Shown here: positions 12,236 through 24,087 of the stretch, piece after piece | Layout of the letters: each line of letters starts with the position of its first letter | How positions within the stretch are numbered: position 1 is the stretch's first letter | NCBI GenBank assembly: GCA_963682175.1 | Contig: OY821787.1 | Span: 24,406,501 to 24,470,500 of the forward strand | Length of the DNA: 64,000 bases | Direction of reading: 5' to 3' | From: Triglochin maritima | Taxonomy: Eukaryota > Streptophyta > Magnoliopsida > Alismatales > Juncaginaceae | Translations under genes and position numbers: made by a program | Notes under the pieces: generated by a model | What the model saw: only the letters and a program-made list of their open reading frames with translations | Databases searched by the model: none | Told to the model about the DNA's origin: nothing

Positions 12236-12350
12236 CACACTATGGGATCGAGGGACGCAATTACGGGACTGAGGGGCACATTACAGAACCGAAGGATGCA
12301 ACTGCAGGACCGAGGGATGCAACTGCGGGACTAAGGGATCCAACACTGGA
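12236..12350. repeat. Short imperfect tandem repeat
   Basis: About six imperfect units of 18-21 bp built on GGGACTGAGGGACGCAA, directly 3' of the transposase frame. Short frames through it read RDAITGLRG- and RRMQLQDRG-like peptides. I regard these as by-products of the repeat. Confidence 0.6.
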
Positions 12351-12495
12351 CTTCGGGATAGAAATTCATGTTTGGACCCGGCGTAGGAGCGGGCAATCGG
12401 GCGAGTAAGACAACTGACTACTCAAGGAGAATAGATGGTTGAGTAAGGGACAATTGTTGTGGAAAAGGTGTTGCACCTGGCTGCTAGGTGGCTAC

Positions 12496-14505
12496 TGTCA
12501 CCGGTCGTGTTAGGAATCTCTAAGAACCTCTCAAATTCCAACTTTTCGAGCTTTGGTCACACCAAAAGCTCTATCCCCACAGGGAGGATTGGAAACACCA
12601 ACACAACCGTACAACTCCTCGGTTTACCGTAGAGTAAACAAGCACACACGAAAACGCAAACAAAAACAACAAGGGCAGCATTGCACTTCTTTATTCCCAT
12701 AAACAAACGAATTACAATCCCTAAAGGGGTGGTGGAAGAGAGGAAACAAACACTTGACCAATAGAAACCCTATCCTAAAGGTGATGCCCATTTCCACAAG
12801 TTGGAGGTGCGCCCCTTTTTATACATATCGTGAGCCTCCCACTACATGTACACGTGGGGACCCCTGATCCCCACTATCACCTCTAACGTATCCTAAATTT
12901 GGGAGGAGTGAGGCAAAACTGAATGCCCACTCTCCCCACGAAAGCCAATCTCCAAGTGCTTTCCTTCAAATAACGCATACAAAGTCTTAATCGCTTGCTG
13001 ACTTGGGAATGTGTGGGAATGTGTTGATGGTGCTCCTTGCTGACTTGGTCTTCCCAAGATCAAGCACGCATATGGAGGGAGTTATGTGCAAGTGGGATGA
13101 CCCAGTCAAGCCCTTTGGTGCACTCCTTGTTCGGTTATTGACCCGGTCAATAACTTCTTCACGTACGCGTCCAGCTTTCTCCTCGCACATCCAGCCATAT
13201 CTTGACTTGTTCGTACACATATCCAGCTCTCCCTTGACCCGTTCTCACACATGACCAGCTGTCCCTTGACCCGTTCTACGCCTTTGCTGTGCTAAGGAAG
13301 AATTCCTGGTCCCGCAACCAAATTCTTCCACACATTGCGCCAACAAGTCTCTAACCGAACCATTCGGTTGTACTTGGTCAAGACTTCCTAGAACATGGCA
13401 GACAAGCATATTATCTGGAAGAAACAATTCAAAACCGTTCCCACAAATAGGAGAGTGTGCGCAAGTGAGATTTGACTCATTCAAACCCACGTGCTTCCTT
13501 TGCTCAGTTGTGGACCCGTTCCACAACCTCCTCCCTATTTTTGGCATCTGCATAGCTGGCTTTGACCATACCCAAATTAGCAATGCACATGGGAGATATG
13601 CGTGTATGTGGGCTGACCCATTCAGCTCTTGCATTCTCGTCCGTTCGATTCGCGATCCGGTCTACAACCGTTTCCACGCCTACTCTCTAGCACCCCGCTT
13701 TGACCAACCGCTCCACGCTTGTTCTCCGCGCCCTTGCTGGCCCTTTTACATACTTGCATGGTCCCTCTTGGTCCTTCCTTGACCCGTACTCGGTCCTCAC
13801 TAGTCTTCACCTAGCCACCCCATGCTGACCCGTGTTGACTCGTGTAGACTACGATCCCCGCCTAGTCCCCCATGTTGACTTGGTTTGACTCTTCTTGAAT
13901 TGGCCTATGATGACTCCTGGTCTTGGCTCCAAAACATCCTCACCTTTAACTCTTGCACATAGCCCACCCACACGCATCGACTATGCACGCCCATGTGCTT
14001 CGCGGGCATTGCCTCGTGCGTTCCCACACTTCCCAAGTGTCGCTCCTCACGCCATGTTTGCCGATGCTTCTCACGACCTCCTTAGTCATCCATAGACTCC
14101 AACTCTTGGTGCTCTTCTATGCACCTCTACGCTCCAAACCACAAAGCTTGCGCTCTTACATGTGCCTTACCGCTGCCTACCTCTCGACTCCTCTTCATGC
14201 CTCACCTTGCATGCTATGTGCGCACACCTTCTTGCTTACGACCTTGCCCCGCATTACACAACATGCGCCTGGCTATCCATGTGTGAGCACACACTTCCCG
14301 AAGTGTTGCGCCTCCCGCACAAGTTGAGTCGCCTTAGTGCTTGCCTGCAAAATCATAGGAATCCTTGGCTATCCTCGTTTTCTCGCCTCGCTATCGCCTG
14401 CTTGGCTCGCCTTGTGTGCTTTGTAGCTCCTTTTGAAAATCCAAGCTCACGAGGCTCACCCAGTATGGCACACCCTTGGGTATCCCTGAATTCAACCCGG
14501 TGACA
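12496..14505 (-). repeat. Probable solo LTR with decayed target duplication
   Basis: The ends are TGTCACCGG (12496) and CCGGTGACA (14505), a 9-bp perfect inverted repeat of TG...CA form. Flanks are GCTAC (12491-12495) and GTTAT (14506-14510), equal except for two C-to-T changes. On the minus strand TATAAAAAGG lies near 12815-12824 and AATAAAG near 12696-12702, a normal LTR promoter and polyadenylation order. No primer site adjoins it, so a solo LTR is likely. Pieces of TTGACCCGTT-like sequence recur in 13080-13860. I see no coding region here; the 100-130-residue open frames carry no motif I know. Confidence 0.65.
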
Positions 14506-15977
14506 GTTATCATGTGGTGTGGAATATGAGGTGACTTGAGTGATTTTTGATGGCCAATGGGTGTGCATGCAATGGTGGAAGTGGAACGATCTTTGGCAAA
14601 ATATAAGGCTCAACTATCCATTCTTTCTTCCTCTCTCTTTTGCACTCCTCCAACCATCATTCTCCTCCCCTCCAGCAAAAGCAAGGTGACTCCGGTGAAG
14701 CATCCATCTCCGGTAAGCTAGAAGTTCAAGGAAGAGGCATGCGCTAGGAAGGAAACATGGGCTGCAACTCCGACGATCTCCAGTCATCCTTCTCCTCAAA
14801 TGCAAGTATGCCTTAGACCCTTGAGTAGATTAGAAAGTGGGGGTGTTGGATGGAGGTTCATCCTGCACCAAAGGGGCAGTCTAGTCATGCGTCTAGGGCA
14901 TACACACATGTTGCAAACTCAACCTGGTCGGGTTGGTGTTGCGTGAGCCCTGGGTTGCTGTGGTTGACCGGGATATCCTCCCCTTCATCAAGACTTTAAG
15001 TACACTCTTCCTAGGTGGATTGAGGAGAGAAACCAGGGAGGTTGTGGCTGGGTCGTGGGGGTGTATTGCAAGCATGTAGGTTGTATTGCATGCATGTTTT
15101 TCTAGGTGGGTTCGGACGTCAGGTGTATTGCATGCATGTTTTTGTTGGTGTTGTGTGTTGCACCTTGGTTGCTGTTGGATTCGTGATTGCTTGTAGGTTG
15201 TGGATATGATTTTCAGGCTGGATTCCATGATCATTTTCAGGATTAGTTTGTTGTTAAGATACCATATGTTTATGTATAATCTTGATGTTGAGATCATGTT
15301 ATTATTTGGTGGATTATTGTTGTTTAGATACACCAAGTGCATGCACATTTACCTATTAAGATCTCGATTCATTTCCTAACTAAGTTGCTGTTAAGATGCG
15401 TCATTTCTATTTATTATTTAGCTACTAGATTTATGGGATTATTCATGATTAGTCCGTGTTAAGAAGTTATCCTAGCATCCACATGCATGTAATTCAATTG
15501 TTGATGTTTTTTCCCTTCGGTGTATGCATGTCTTGATTTCCTTGTATTGATTCGTATATACATTATGTGTTTCTTGTGAATGTGTGGTTTATGCTAACCT
15601 CATAGCAGTAGAGATATAATAATGATTTTATGTGTTCATATCAGGAATATATTGTTGCATGCAATTGATCTTCATTCCTGCAAATTACTAGCTCATGTTA
15701 TGCATCTTTCGATCGATTCTATCATAGATTATTGATCATGTTGCATGCCTGATTTGCATTGTTAATAAACTAATGTTACATGAATTTGACTTGATTATAA
15801 TGATGTTATTTGTTGCTGCAAAAGCATGATTTTGTACATGTATATTGTAGGGTAAAGCTTGACCTTATAACAATCACTTCATGACCCGTAGCTCATGTTA
15901 TGTAGTTGCGACGGCATGCACTAAGTTATATGATTGGTCTGACTTGTTGATCTATTATTTCTGATTTGTTTACGTTT
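14506..15977. other. Unassigned LTR-like DNA
   Basis: No gene recognised. A TATA-like AAATATAAGG lies near 14600. It is followed by a C-rich, TCTCCGG-containing stretch (14610-14820) that resembles a plant 5' leader, then TG-rich sequence with repeated TTGCATGCATG (15060-15150). It could be U5 of a long LTR of the kind seen in chromovirus gypsy elements. Neither end could be fixed, so this is a guess. Confidence 0.3.
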
Positions 15978-16500
15978 CACTAGTGCAGAATGCACAATAG
16001 ACGTCACCGAATAGACGTCGGATATAAAAACATCTGACGTTTATAGGTATAGACGTCGGATGTTTGGACATCCGGCGTCTATAGGTTTGTATAAACGTCG
16101 GTTTTTTTAGTATAACTGACGTTTGTACCTCCTGAAAGAAGAAAAATATTTTTTGTTTATTTTTTTTGATTTATTTCGTATAAGAATTTATGTGGATTTA
16201 TTTTTTGGGATTTATTTCGTGTAAGAATTTATGTGGATTTATTTTTGGGATTTATTTCGTGTAAGAATTTATGTGGATTTATTTTGTATAAGAATAATGT
16301 GAATTATTTGGATTGTTTTAAAAATAGTTACATCAATGTAACTATCACATGTGTGTTGTACACATGTGTGTGTATGGTCATATGTGTTGAAGTTTAGTCT
16401 TACATTGGAGAATTTTTTTTGTTGGTGGCGTTGAAGTACACTACTCATTTACTTCTAAATAGGAGTTGGGTACCACACCATACTACAATAGGCAAATGTG

Positions 16501-16539
<39 letters not shown>

Positions 16540-17136
16540 TAATGGTCATACAATAGGAACTTGGGCTTAAGTTGGTTGCAATGTTTTTTTTACTATTTAC
16601 CTGTGTATAGACGTCGGATGTATAGAGTGACCGACGTTTATAGGTCATACTTTTTTATTATTCTTATTTAAATATATAGACGTTGGACATATAGTGTGAC
16701 TGACGTCTATAGATTGGACGTTATGTATAGACGCCCGTCACCCTATATATCCGACCTCTATAGGTCGTAAAAGTTTAGTCCCACATCGGCCAATGTTTTT
16801 CCTGTTGTGGTTGATGTACTCCACCACTCCTCTACAAACAAATGCGAATGAGTTTGGTCACTTGGGCGACTTGGGCTTGCTCTACGCGGTTATTGGTCAA
16901 AAGATTGGCACTTGGGCTTGATTACTGTAGAGGTTGGGTGCTTGTTGTAGGCTCTATAATAGGCGTAATGTTTTTGTAGGGTAACTTAAAGGTATAATAG
17001 ACGTTGGTCGTATATAGCCTATGTCTATACACAAGGGTATACATGTCAGTGGAATATACGTCAGACACTTAGATCGCAAAAATCCGTTGTATATACCACT
17101 GTATATCTGACGTATATTGCATTTTTTCCACTTGTG
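15978..17136. mobile_element. Non-autonomous CACTA element, 1159 bp
   Basis: The left end is CACTAGTGCAGAA and the right end, read inward, CACAAGTGG. It is flanked by the 3-bp duplication TTT (15975-15977, 17137-17139), the size made by CACTA transposases. Subterminal regions carry inverted TAGACGTCGG-type repeats at 16000-16125 and 16600-17110. The interior has no reading frame of note. It holds about three copies of a 40-bp repeat (16168-16300) and an AT microsatellite (16499-16538). It shares end and subterminal sequence with the larger element at 46680-49625. Confidence 0.88.
16168..16300. repeat. 40-bp tandem repeat inside the CACTA element
   Basis: Three to three and a half units of about 40-41 bp begin TTTATTTCGT at 16170, 16211 and 16251 and contain AAGAATTTATGTGG. 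It is AT-rich and noncoding. Confidence 0.7.
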
Positions 17137-17139
17137 TTT

Positions 17140-18189
17140 GGTGATATTATTGTCAGAATCATACATGTAACATCTTGAGTCACACGACTCGTAGATGACG
17201 TGGTTGCATAGTTATGCTTGTTCGAGTTGGTTTTGTTATGGTTGTTTGATCGTGACTGTGGTATCATGTTGCGGATTTGCATGTGTTACTTATGATTTGT
17301 TTGGAGCTGTGATGAGTGTAATTGTGTTGGGCTCTTGCTTGACTATTTAGCTATAGATTGGATATAGTTATATAGATAGTTTGCATGTGCATTTAATGAA
17401 AAAATTGAATCTTGGGCACGATTGTTTCGAGGCTGAAGGGCCATGAGTAGGACATCTATGTAGAGAGGCCTATTCAAAAAGACCTCTATGTAGAGAGGCT
17501 AGGTGAAGATTGAGACATGGACAGGTGTGCTGTCATTTTGTATAGGACGGACATTTCCAATGTAGCGATGGCACCATGTAGGTCACTTGCCGCCAGTTGG
17601 GATGTCAATCCGGAAGATCATGTTGTGCCAAGCGGTGGGTGACTAACGGGTGACCTAACTGTGGATTAGGCCGACATGGCTGGTGGTTTGATTCCTATGT
17701 AGAGGGATCACCTCGGGAGGGACACCTGGTAGTCATGATTATGTAAAGTCAAGTTCCTATGCAAAGGAATTACTTCGGTGGAGCCCCGAGCGGTGCAACA
17801 ATGTAGAGTTGTCGCCCGACACAGCTATGTAGAGTTGTTGCCTTCTTGTTTGCATGTGTGGTAGATAGGTTCCGTGCATGGCTTTGTAATCTATTTCTGG
17901 ATCCAAGGCATACAAGGTTTTCTTTATTGACAACTCACGCATATTCGTTGTTGTTTTGCCTCAGGTACTTAGGTTTCCTTCAGGGGTTATACTGACAGAG
18001 TTTTGAAGGATTATGTACATGAGGGACACGTCGACCAGATCCTTCTAGTTATATTTTTGCTTCCGCATTATTTATGATGTATTTCCCATTTTGAAATCGA
18101 TGTAATGTATTGACTTTGTTTGCATATATTGATAAATTCTCTCGTAGTTATATCTTATGCTTAGTCTATCCATGTATGTTTATTCAGTA
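17140..18189. other. Unassigned LTR-like DNA, continued
   Basis: Continuation of 14506-15977 on the other side of the CACTA element. Phrases built on CTATGTAGAGAGG or TATGTAGAG recur at about 17457, 17488, 17698, 17801 and 17826 with other text between. No coding region or LTR end was recognised. It passes into a C1-type LTR near 18190. Confidence 0.3.
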
Positions 18190-18509
18190 CATCGAGTCTT
18201 GTATGTAGAGTAGCACACATAATGCATAGCATAAATATTGTATTGTGCTAACATCTACAGGTGATCAGGACTCAAGAGATAGGGAAATGAAGTCAAGACA
18301 TGTAATCAAAGCTTCTTTAAAGACATGTAACCTTTATTTATTTTGAGTTTTAGGAACTTTGTGTACTTGAGCATACTTGAGCTAAAACCATCTTTAACAC
18401 ACACTAGGTTCCTTAGAGAAGTCACACACAAAATCTCATAACATTTGGACTTCAATAGGTCACCTAAAACATAGACTGAAAATCAGTAAACCTAAACCTA
18501 AGCTTTCTG

Positions 18510-19010
18510 AGCTAAATCGGTCGATCAAAACAAGTTTTATGTTCGACGGGTGAGGTCCGTTTTTTCTGTTATAACCAATAGTGATTTACCAGTCGACCGT
18601 TGCAAGCCTTTTGTTCGACCATCTAAACGTGTCACTTGACTGTTAGATTTGTCATTTTCCTCAACGGTCGGATTTCCCAAAACCCCAAATTTACCAGACT
18701 TTCGGTCGACCAAGATTTACCTAGCGGTCGACCGATCAAACAAACATGGTTACCCTGAACACTGTGGAAGTTTCCGGTCGAACGTCTCCTAGTGCTCGGT
18801 CGACCGAAACTCATTTTCTCCTTGAACCCAGAAGTGCTTGGAAATTTGCGGTCAAACCAACCATTTGCTCAGTTCAACCGATCCATCTTTACCAGACCAA
18901 GACCCCAGAATGGTCGACCAATTTCCAATTTAGTTCGACCATTCACTTAAGTTATAGACAGATTTGACCGACTGGTCGACCGGTATGCCCTATTCGGTTG
19001 ATCGATTTTG
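18510..19010 (+). promoter_or_regulatory. Array of GGTCGACC-type boxes in C1 U3
   Basis: Variants of CGGTCGACCG, GGTCGATC, GGTTGATC and GTTCGACC occur about every 35 bp, about 90-590 bp upstream of the TATA box at 19101. Several are perfect 10-bp palindromes. Forms reading TTGACC match the W-box core bound by WRKY factors. The same array type is seen at 3270-3770, 9500-9990, 27070-27300, 35280-35760 and 62600-63420. Confidence 0.6.
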
Positions 19011-19100
19011 GCCTGAACTGTGACCTACACTTCACTATTTTGTGTTTCTTACATAACAACTTACCTCTCTAATAACAATGGCTATAACACTTTAGTAACT

Positions 19101-19108
19101 TATAAATA
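19101..19108 (+). promoter_or_regulatory. TATA box of C1 LTR
   Basis: TATAAATA immediately downstream of the box array. It is the likely core promoter of this LTR. Confidence 0.65.
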
Positions 19109-19400
19109 GATGTTACCAAGACACAATTTGACAACTCTTACACTCCAAATTCTCCAATCCTACTCTCCAAGGCAAACTTCCACACTTTAGATCATTGCCC
19201 CATCATACTCTAAGTGTGCTCAAGTTAGAGAGTGAGTGATCCACTCAAACATTGTCTGTAAAGAAGCAAAGACTTCGGTGAAAGCCCGAAGTGTTCCCTC
19301 TTTGATTGTGAGGGGAAGAAATCAAGCTAGCGAGATTGTTCGCGGAGCTTGTGATGTAAAAGTCTTAATCTCGGTCTGGAACGAGATTGATAGTGAAGAT

Positions 19401-20942
19401 TGATTGATCGTTTTATATTTAACCGCAAGTGCACGGCCGCGTTGAAGCGGTGGCAAATACGGGTCGTCCACTGGGAGGTGTGTCGACACTTGGTTTGTTC
19501 GAAGGCGAGAGGTAAAAGAAAAGAGAGAAAGGATGGTTACACTAAACTACACTAAGATGCAAAAAGGAAATGAAGATAAGCAATAAAACTAAACCCCAAA
19601 GGGGGTAGAGAAATAATGTGAACATAAAGAAGTGTGTGTGTGTTCATTAAGCTCCTCACAACATGTAGTGCATGAAATCATAAAACTACATCCAACTTTG
19701 CCTCTACATGAATTAAGATAAGACTACATCATTAAAACATACAAGACAATAATTGGAATGAAGCTACATGAACTCAAGTATAAAGACTATACCCAACTAT
19801 GCCTCCACATGAATTAAGATTTCACTACATCATTAAAACATACAAGACATTAGCTAAGGTAAAGGCAACAAGAGCTCATACACTACAAATTGTGTTTCCA
19901 ATATTAACTTCATCCATATCCTAACCTTATCATTCCCCATAAAATAGGTCCACTAATCAAAGCATAAGCTAAGCTTCATTCAAGAGCATTAGCATATCAA
20001 AGATAAGAGTGGAGACCCATTAGATGGTTATGGAAATCATATAAAGCTCAAGGGATAAAAATAACACACACTTAATACACTACATAATTATATCACATAT
20101 TTCTCCACCCCCCAAATGGGGATGGAACTACTCACTACTCATTACACTACTGATTAGACTAAGTAAAGAAAACATTTAACTAAGATACTAAAATTACTAA
20201 ACAAGAGATTAAACAAAGTAAAACAACCCACACAAAACAAGCAACATAACAAAACAAGATTAAAAGAAACAAATAAACTTTTATTAACAATGACTCACAT
20301 TGAAGGTAGCATTCTTCTCCACCTTGAGTTTTTGCTTCAAGGCTCAATCCTTAGTAGAGAGAATGCCACCAAGCAATGGGTAATTACAATGGAAGGTGAA
20401 GAGTTCTATTTATAAGCATGGAAAAAGCTAATCGGGGACAATCCCCCGATGTGGGACTAAACCAATACCACAAATAGCCTAAACGAACATTAATACAAGT
20501 CCAGGAGAAATTTTGACGGATCCTGAGCAATATGGACCGCCAATTAGCGGTCCAAGACCGCCAATTGGCGGTCCAAAATTGTCGGATCGTGTTGGAATTT
20601 GTTGTGGGCTTTGCTTTCTGGTATTGTTGGTCTTTGATGCGGTTACTCGACTTGTTGGAGCTCCGACCCGAATAGAATTGGTAAAATACTCCCCATGATG
20701 GTGTGGAGTATTCTGTTTTGCTCTTAGGTCCTTCTGTCTTACATTCAGGTCCTTCTCCCTTGCATCTTGGTCCCTAGATCTCACCATTCAGTCCTTTTTC
20801 CGAGCTTTTGGGTCCTTTCATGGCTCTTCTCTTCAAACCTCTTTATTCCTGAAAACTAAACATAAAACTCGTCACGTAGCATTGCTTAGGTGTAAGATAA
20901 TGGATATAAGATACAAATATGAGCATGAAATGATGTCAATCA
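19401..20942 (-). repeat. G1 3' LTR
   Basis: Minus-oriented 3' LTR. The minus TATA box (plus TATTTATA) is at about 20407-20414, the polyadenylation-type AATAAAA (plus) at 20279-20285, and the palindrome doublet at 20534-20574. The ends form a 7-bp inverted repeat. Confidence 0.95.
20534..20574. promoter_or_regulatory. Palindrome doublet in G1 U3
   Basis: Two adjacent copies: an imperfect one (GACCGCCAATTAGCGGTC, 20535-20552) and a perfect 18-bp palindrome GACCGCCAATTGGCGGTC (20556-20573). They lie about 125-165 bp upstream of the TATA box on the minus strand. The identical doublet in the other LTR is at 26354-26394, and a related one is in the leader at 25023-25062. Confidence 0.8.
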
Positions 20943-20960
20943 AATACCCCCACACCTAAG
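20943..20960 (-). promoter_or_regulatory. G1 polypurine tract
   Basis: The minus strand reads CTTAGGTGTGGGGGTATT directly before the LTR start TGATTGAC. The + copy has the same tract at 32601-32618. Confidence 0.8.
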
Positions 20961-22575
20961 TTTTTGCTAGTCTCGAGCAAAACAAAGAAAGAGAAAAACA
21001 AACGAGAAACAAGAAATTCTAACTCACTTTCGTAGGAATCACGGTTGCACTTAGCACGTGCAACAAGCCGTTAAACCTCTTTGTTGCCAAGGAGGAGGAG
21101 TGTTGTCTCCTGAGGGTTTTCAGCGGATATACCCACAAAATCCGAACAAGATGCATTATTCAATCTAGACCTCGACTCGTTGGAAATATTTTGTCGATCA
21201 ATGGACGCGGTAATGCTACGGGCCGACTCTATATAGGTGATCAGTCCACACCTCTACCCTAATGAACCATTCGTGCAAGTTAAATAAGGAATTATGTGAA
21301 AGACATGGACAACCTTAACGTCTGAATGTGAAACAAAGTGTAAAGTCCATTTTGGTTCTTATTTGACTCTTCTTTTCTTTTTTTCTTTTTCTTTTTCTGT
21401 TCTTTCTTTTTCTTTTTCTTTTCTTTTTCTTTGGAGCATTTATTGGTTGGTGTTTGATTCTCCCAGGGTCAGGTTTCGTGCATCATTGCCTATGAGGACT
21501 TACACTATCACGTACACCTTCCCCCACATCTCCACGTAGGGCGATCCCTACCACCCGTGTAACGGGAGTTCGGTCGGTGCATCCCAAGTCAGATGACTCG
21601 AAAGCACCAGGCACAAAGTCCCCTCAGACCTACTTTCCCGAGTGATAGGAGCCGTGCGAGAAGAGAGAACACCACTTATTTATTCATTTATCTACATGGG
21701 AACCAAAACCCCTACACTTAAGTTTCACAAAAAGATATTAAGGGCCCTTGACTACAACAAACTTCCTAAATTAACAAACACGAATTATTTGACTCACTAG
21801 GTTCAGGGTGGACTTCTTTAAATGTTTGAGCACTGAAACCCACTGATTACTCACCCCCAAGGGAAAACTGGGGTGCATCCTAACGACTCGATAAATCCTA
21901 AAGCCACGTACTAGATATCCTAATGCATCAAGTTCAAGACAATTTTGGGAGCTTTCTTTTTACTTTGCCTCTCAACGGTTTTGCACATGCTAAACACACG
22001 CAAAACCCACAAAACATTTTCTTTCGAAAACACATGAAGATTTTGAAAGAAATGTGAAAATTTTGAAGCACTAGGCAAGCAAAAGAAGACAAGTCACCCA
22101 AGGATCATGGCAAGCAGATATATCGATATTAAATGTAGCACACTATCATGACCCTAACAATGCAAACAAAAGAAAACAAAATCAAAGGAAAAAGACTCGA
22201 CTATGTACACACGTAAAACACCCCCCCACACCTACTTCATGCATTGTCCTCAATGAATGCAAGCAAGATACTACATGGATTGATGCATACAAAGGAGAGA
22301 TCTCACCAACATGAAGTACAAAGGGAAGTGCAAGGTCATGTTGATGGACATAACCCGAATTCCCTCAAAACCTGTGAGATGCTAAAGAAGGGATACAAAT
22401 ACGTGAAAGAAATGGAGCCCAAATACACAAGGGTTGGGGCTCACAACAATCAATGCTCACTGAAGGAGTCTTTTATTGTACTTCTTTTTTTTTTTTTTTT
22501 TCATATAACTATGTACAAACATAAGTTCCCATCTTCATTTGTCAAAAGACATCAAATGGGAACCTCAAGAGTGGG
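20961..22575 (-). other. G1 3' noncoding region
   Basis: About 1.6 kb between the gag stop and the polypurine tract with no coding sequence. It holds a pyrimidine-rich (T3-5 C)n stretch at 21361-21431 and a T17 run at 22485-22501 (A-rich on the sense strand). In autonomous gypsy elements this place holds pol. The + copy (31066-32600) has the same noncoding sequence, so the loss predates both insertions. Confidence 0.75.
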
Positions 22576-24087
22576 TCAATGCACTTGGAAAGGGAACATG
22601 ACACCACGCGGGGCCAGAATACGCATGCGTGGGCCCCCTTCACAAAGAGCACCAGATGAAATGAGAGGTTCGTGAATTGGACGCAAAGGCGTCTCATTCA
22701 AAGGATCAAACTGAAAGAGCTTGAACCTCTCAAGAGTTTGGGAAATGAGGGGCAACGGAAGAAGAGTTTCTCCCGTTGCGCAGTTGAAGTTATGATCATC
22801 AATCCAAACTCTCCAACCGACAGGCTGGTGCGTCGGAACGAGGTCAAGCACCTCGTTATGCATGTCCAACTCACCAGGAGAACATGAAGTGGGTCTCATA
22901 CCCAAGGTATCCTCCAAGGAACTCCTAATACCCTCATGAGCAATGTGGTTGTTTGATGTTCCATCATTTCCAAGATGATCAGGAACAATAGTGAGAGGCA
23001 AACTCTCATCAGGTTGTTTGAAGTTGAGGGTACTAGGGAGTTCTTGCTCCACCAGAGGTGAGTCCTTAGGAGGTACAACAATAAGATCATGTGGCTCAAG
23101 GGCCACGGGACAAAAAGGTAAGGCACAATCCTGTGCCGACTCATAATAGAACTGGTCCAAGTTATTCTCAATTCGAATCGAATCCTCCACTAAGTGATCG
23201 TGAATTGAAACCCCAAGTCCCTCAGGCTGACTAGGAGTTTGACTTTGAAAGGTTGTGCTTTGAATTTGTGGATGTGGTGGTGGTTCGATATCAAAAGATG
23301 AATCCTCATGTTGACAAGAAAGGTGACCCTCCTCGCGTTCATGGAATTGTTGTGTCATTTGACTCACTTGCAATTCCATATTTTGCAAGGAATTCAAGTT
23401 GGACTTCAATAAAGTTTGAGTGGTTTCCATGAATGTTTGGAGGGTTTGTTTTAAGGAATCAAATTTGGGGTCAACAGTGAGGTCCAAGTCAGAGCTTGGG
23501 AAATTTTGGGGTTGGGTGTTGATGGGCTGAGAATGAGTCCAATGATTTGAAGTGGGGTGTTGGTAGAATTCTGGGTATTCGGGAGGAGGATACGGGGGTG
23601 AAAATGAGGTATAAGAATTTGGATAAGATTTGTCTCCCCATGAATCCATCACTCTCGGGTTGTACGCGGATGCGTAATGGTCATAATGAGCATTTTGGGA
23701 AAATGTGTGCTCATACCCAGGCTCAGGGGGAACATAAGGACATTCCCCGATAACATGACCACTCAACCCACAACAGTCGCACGGTACGGCTACTGGAGCC
23801 ACCGGGGCACTCATGTCGTCTGCCATACGCATGAAAGAGGCCAAAGTTTGTTGTAATGTCTCAGTTTGTTGACCAGCATATGATCCGGCATAACTAGATT
23901 GTGGTCTAGCAGTCGGTGCCTCTCTCATGTTACCCCAATATGAAGACTGCTCAGTCACAAAATTGCGATCATCCCAACCATACGGGGTGTTAGTCTGAGC
24001 CACCCCAGGTTGCATGGGTCCGGAGTACCAGGGAGAATCGTCCTGGTCCCAACAATGATATGGATGGTCGCCCATGTAACCATCCAT
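22576..24087 (-). CDS. gag: Gag-like protein with CCHC zinc knuckle
   Basis: An open frame of 503 residues from the ATG at 24085-24087. The frame stays open 13 codons upstream, but the internal Met is the better start: the G1 relative at 43128 begins with the same context, GAG-ATG-GAY-GG, and HPS after a few residues. Residues 103-116 read CDCCGLSGHVIGEC, an exact C-x2-C-x4-H-x4-C zinc knuckle. A Pro/Tyr-rich stretch follows, then a helical LKQTLQTFMETTQTLLK...LQNMELQVSQMTQQF segment. That segment resembles the region behind the zinc knuckle in Athila-type gag. The conserved gag core (KPQFVSMLPTF in the relative) is missing. It is probably an RNA-binding, particle-associated protein that depends on other elements for pol. 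A broken copy is at 29572-31065. Confidence 0.8.
   Translation of the reverse strand: MDGYMGDHPYHCWDQDDSPWYSGPMQPGVAQTNTPYGWDDRNFVTEQSSYWGNMREAPTARPQSSYAGSYAGQQTETLQQTLASFMRMADDMSAPVAPVAVPCDCCGLSGHVIGECPYVPPEPGYEHTFSQNAHYDHYASAYNPRVMDSWGDKSYPNSYTSFSPPYPPPEYPEFYQHPTSNHWTHSQPINTQPQNFPSSDLDLTVDPKFDSLKQTLQTFMETTQTLLKSNLNSLQNMELQVSQMTQQFHEREEGHLSCQHEDSSFDIEPPPHPQIQSTTFQSQTPSQPEGLGVSIHDHLVEDSIRIENNLDQFYYESAQDCALPFCPVALEPHDLIVVPPKDSPLVEQELPSTLNFKQPDESLPLTIVPDHLGNDGTSNNHIAHEGIRSSLEDTLGMRPTSCSPGELDMHNEVLDLVPTHQPVGWRVWIDDHNFNCATGETLLPLPLISQTLERFKLFQFDPLNETPLRPIHEPLISSGALCEGGPRMRILAPRGVMFPFQVH

Larger units (their letters stand above)
18190..19400 (+). repeat. C1-type LTR, left part (5' end missing)
   Basis: Plus-oriented C1 LTR. 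The text near 18205-18300 (CACATAATGCATAG, TGTGCTAACATC, GTGATCAGGACTC) matches the reverse complement of 8867-10346. The expected TGTTGG start is absent, so it is truncated. U3 holds about 14 GGTCGACC-like boxes in 18510-19010, followed by a TATA box (TATAAATA, 19101-19108). The LTR is interrupted at 19400 by the full G1 element and resumes at 26768. Confidence 0.75.

Noticed and set aside
13953..14503. Overlapping 113- and 124-residue frames
   Set aside because: Two frames of the same C-rich U3 sequence of the probable solo LTR; no conserved motif.
14893..15348. 151-residue minus frame with Asn runs
   Set aside because: No known motif, in LTR-like DNA, no start context or neighbour supports it.
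20479..20787. 102-residue minus frame repeated at 26299-26607
   Set aside because: Identical because the LTRs are identical; it lies in U3 upstream of the TATA box and has no motif.
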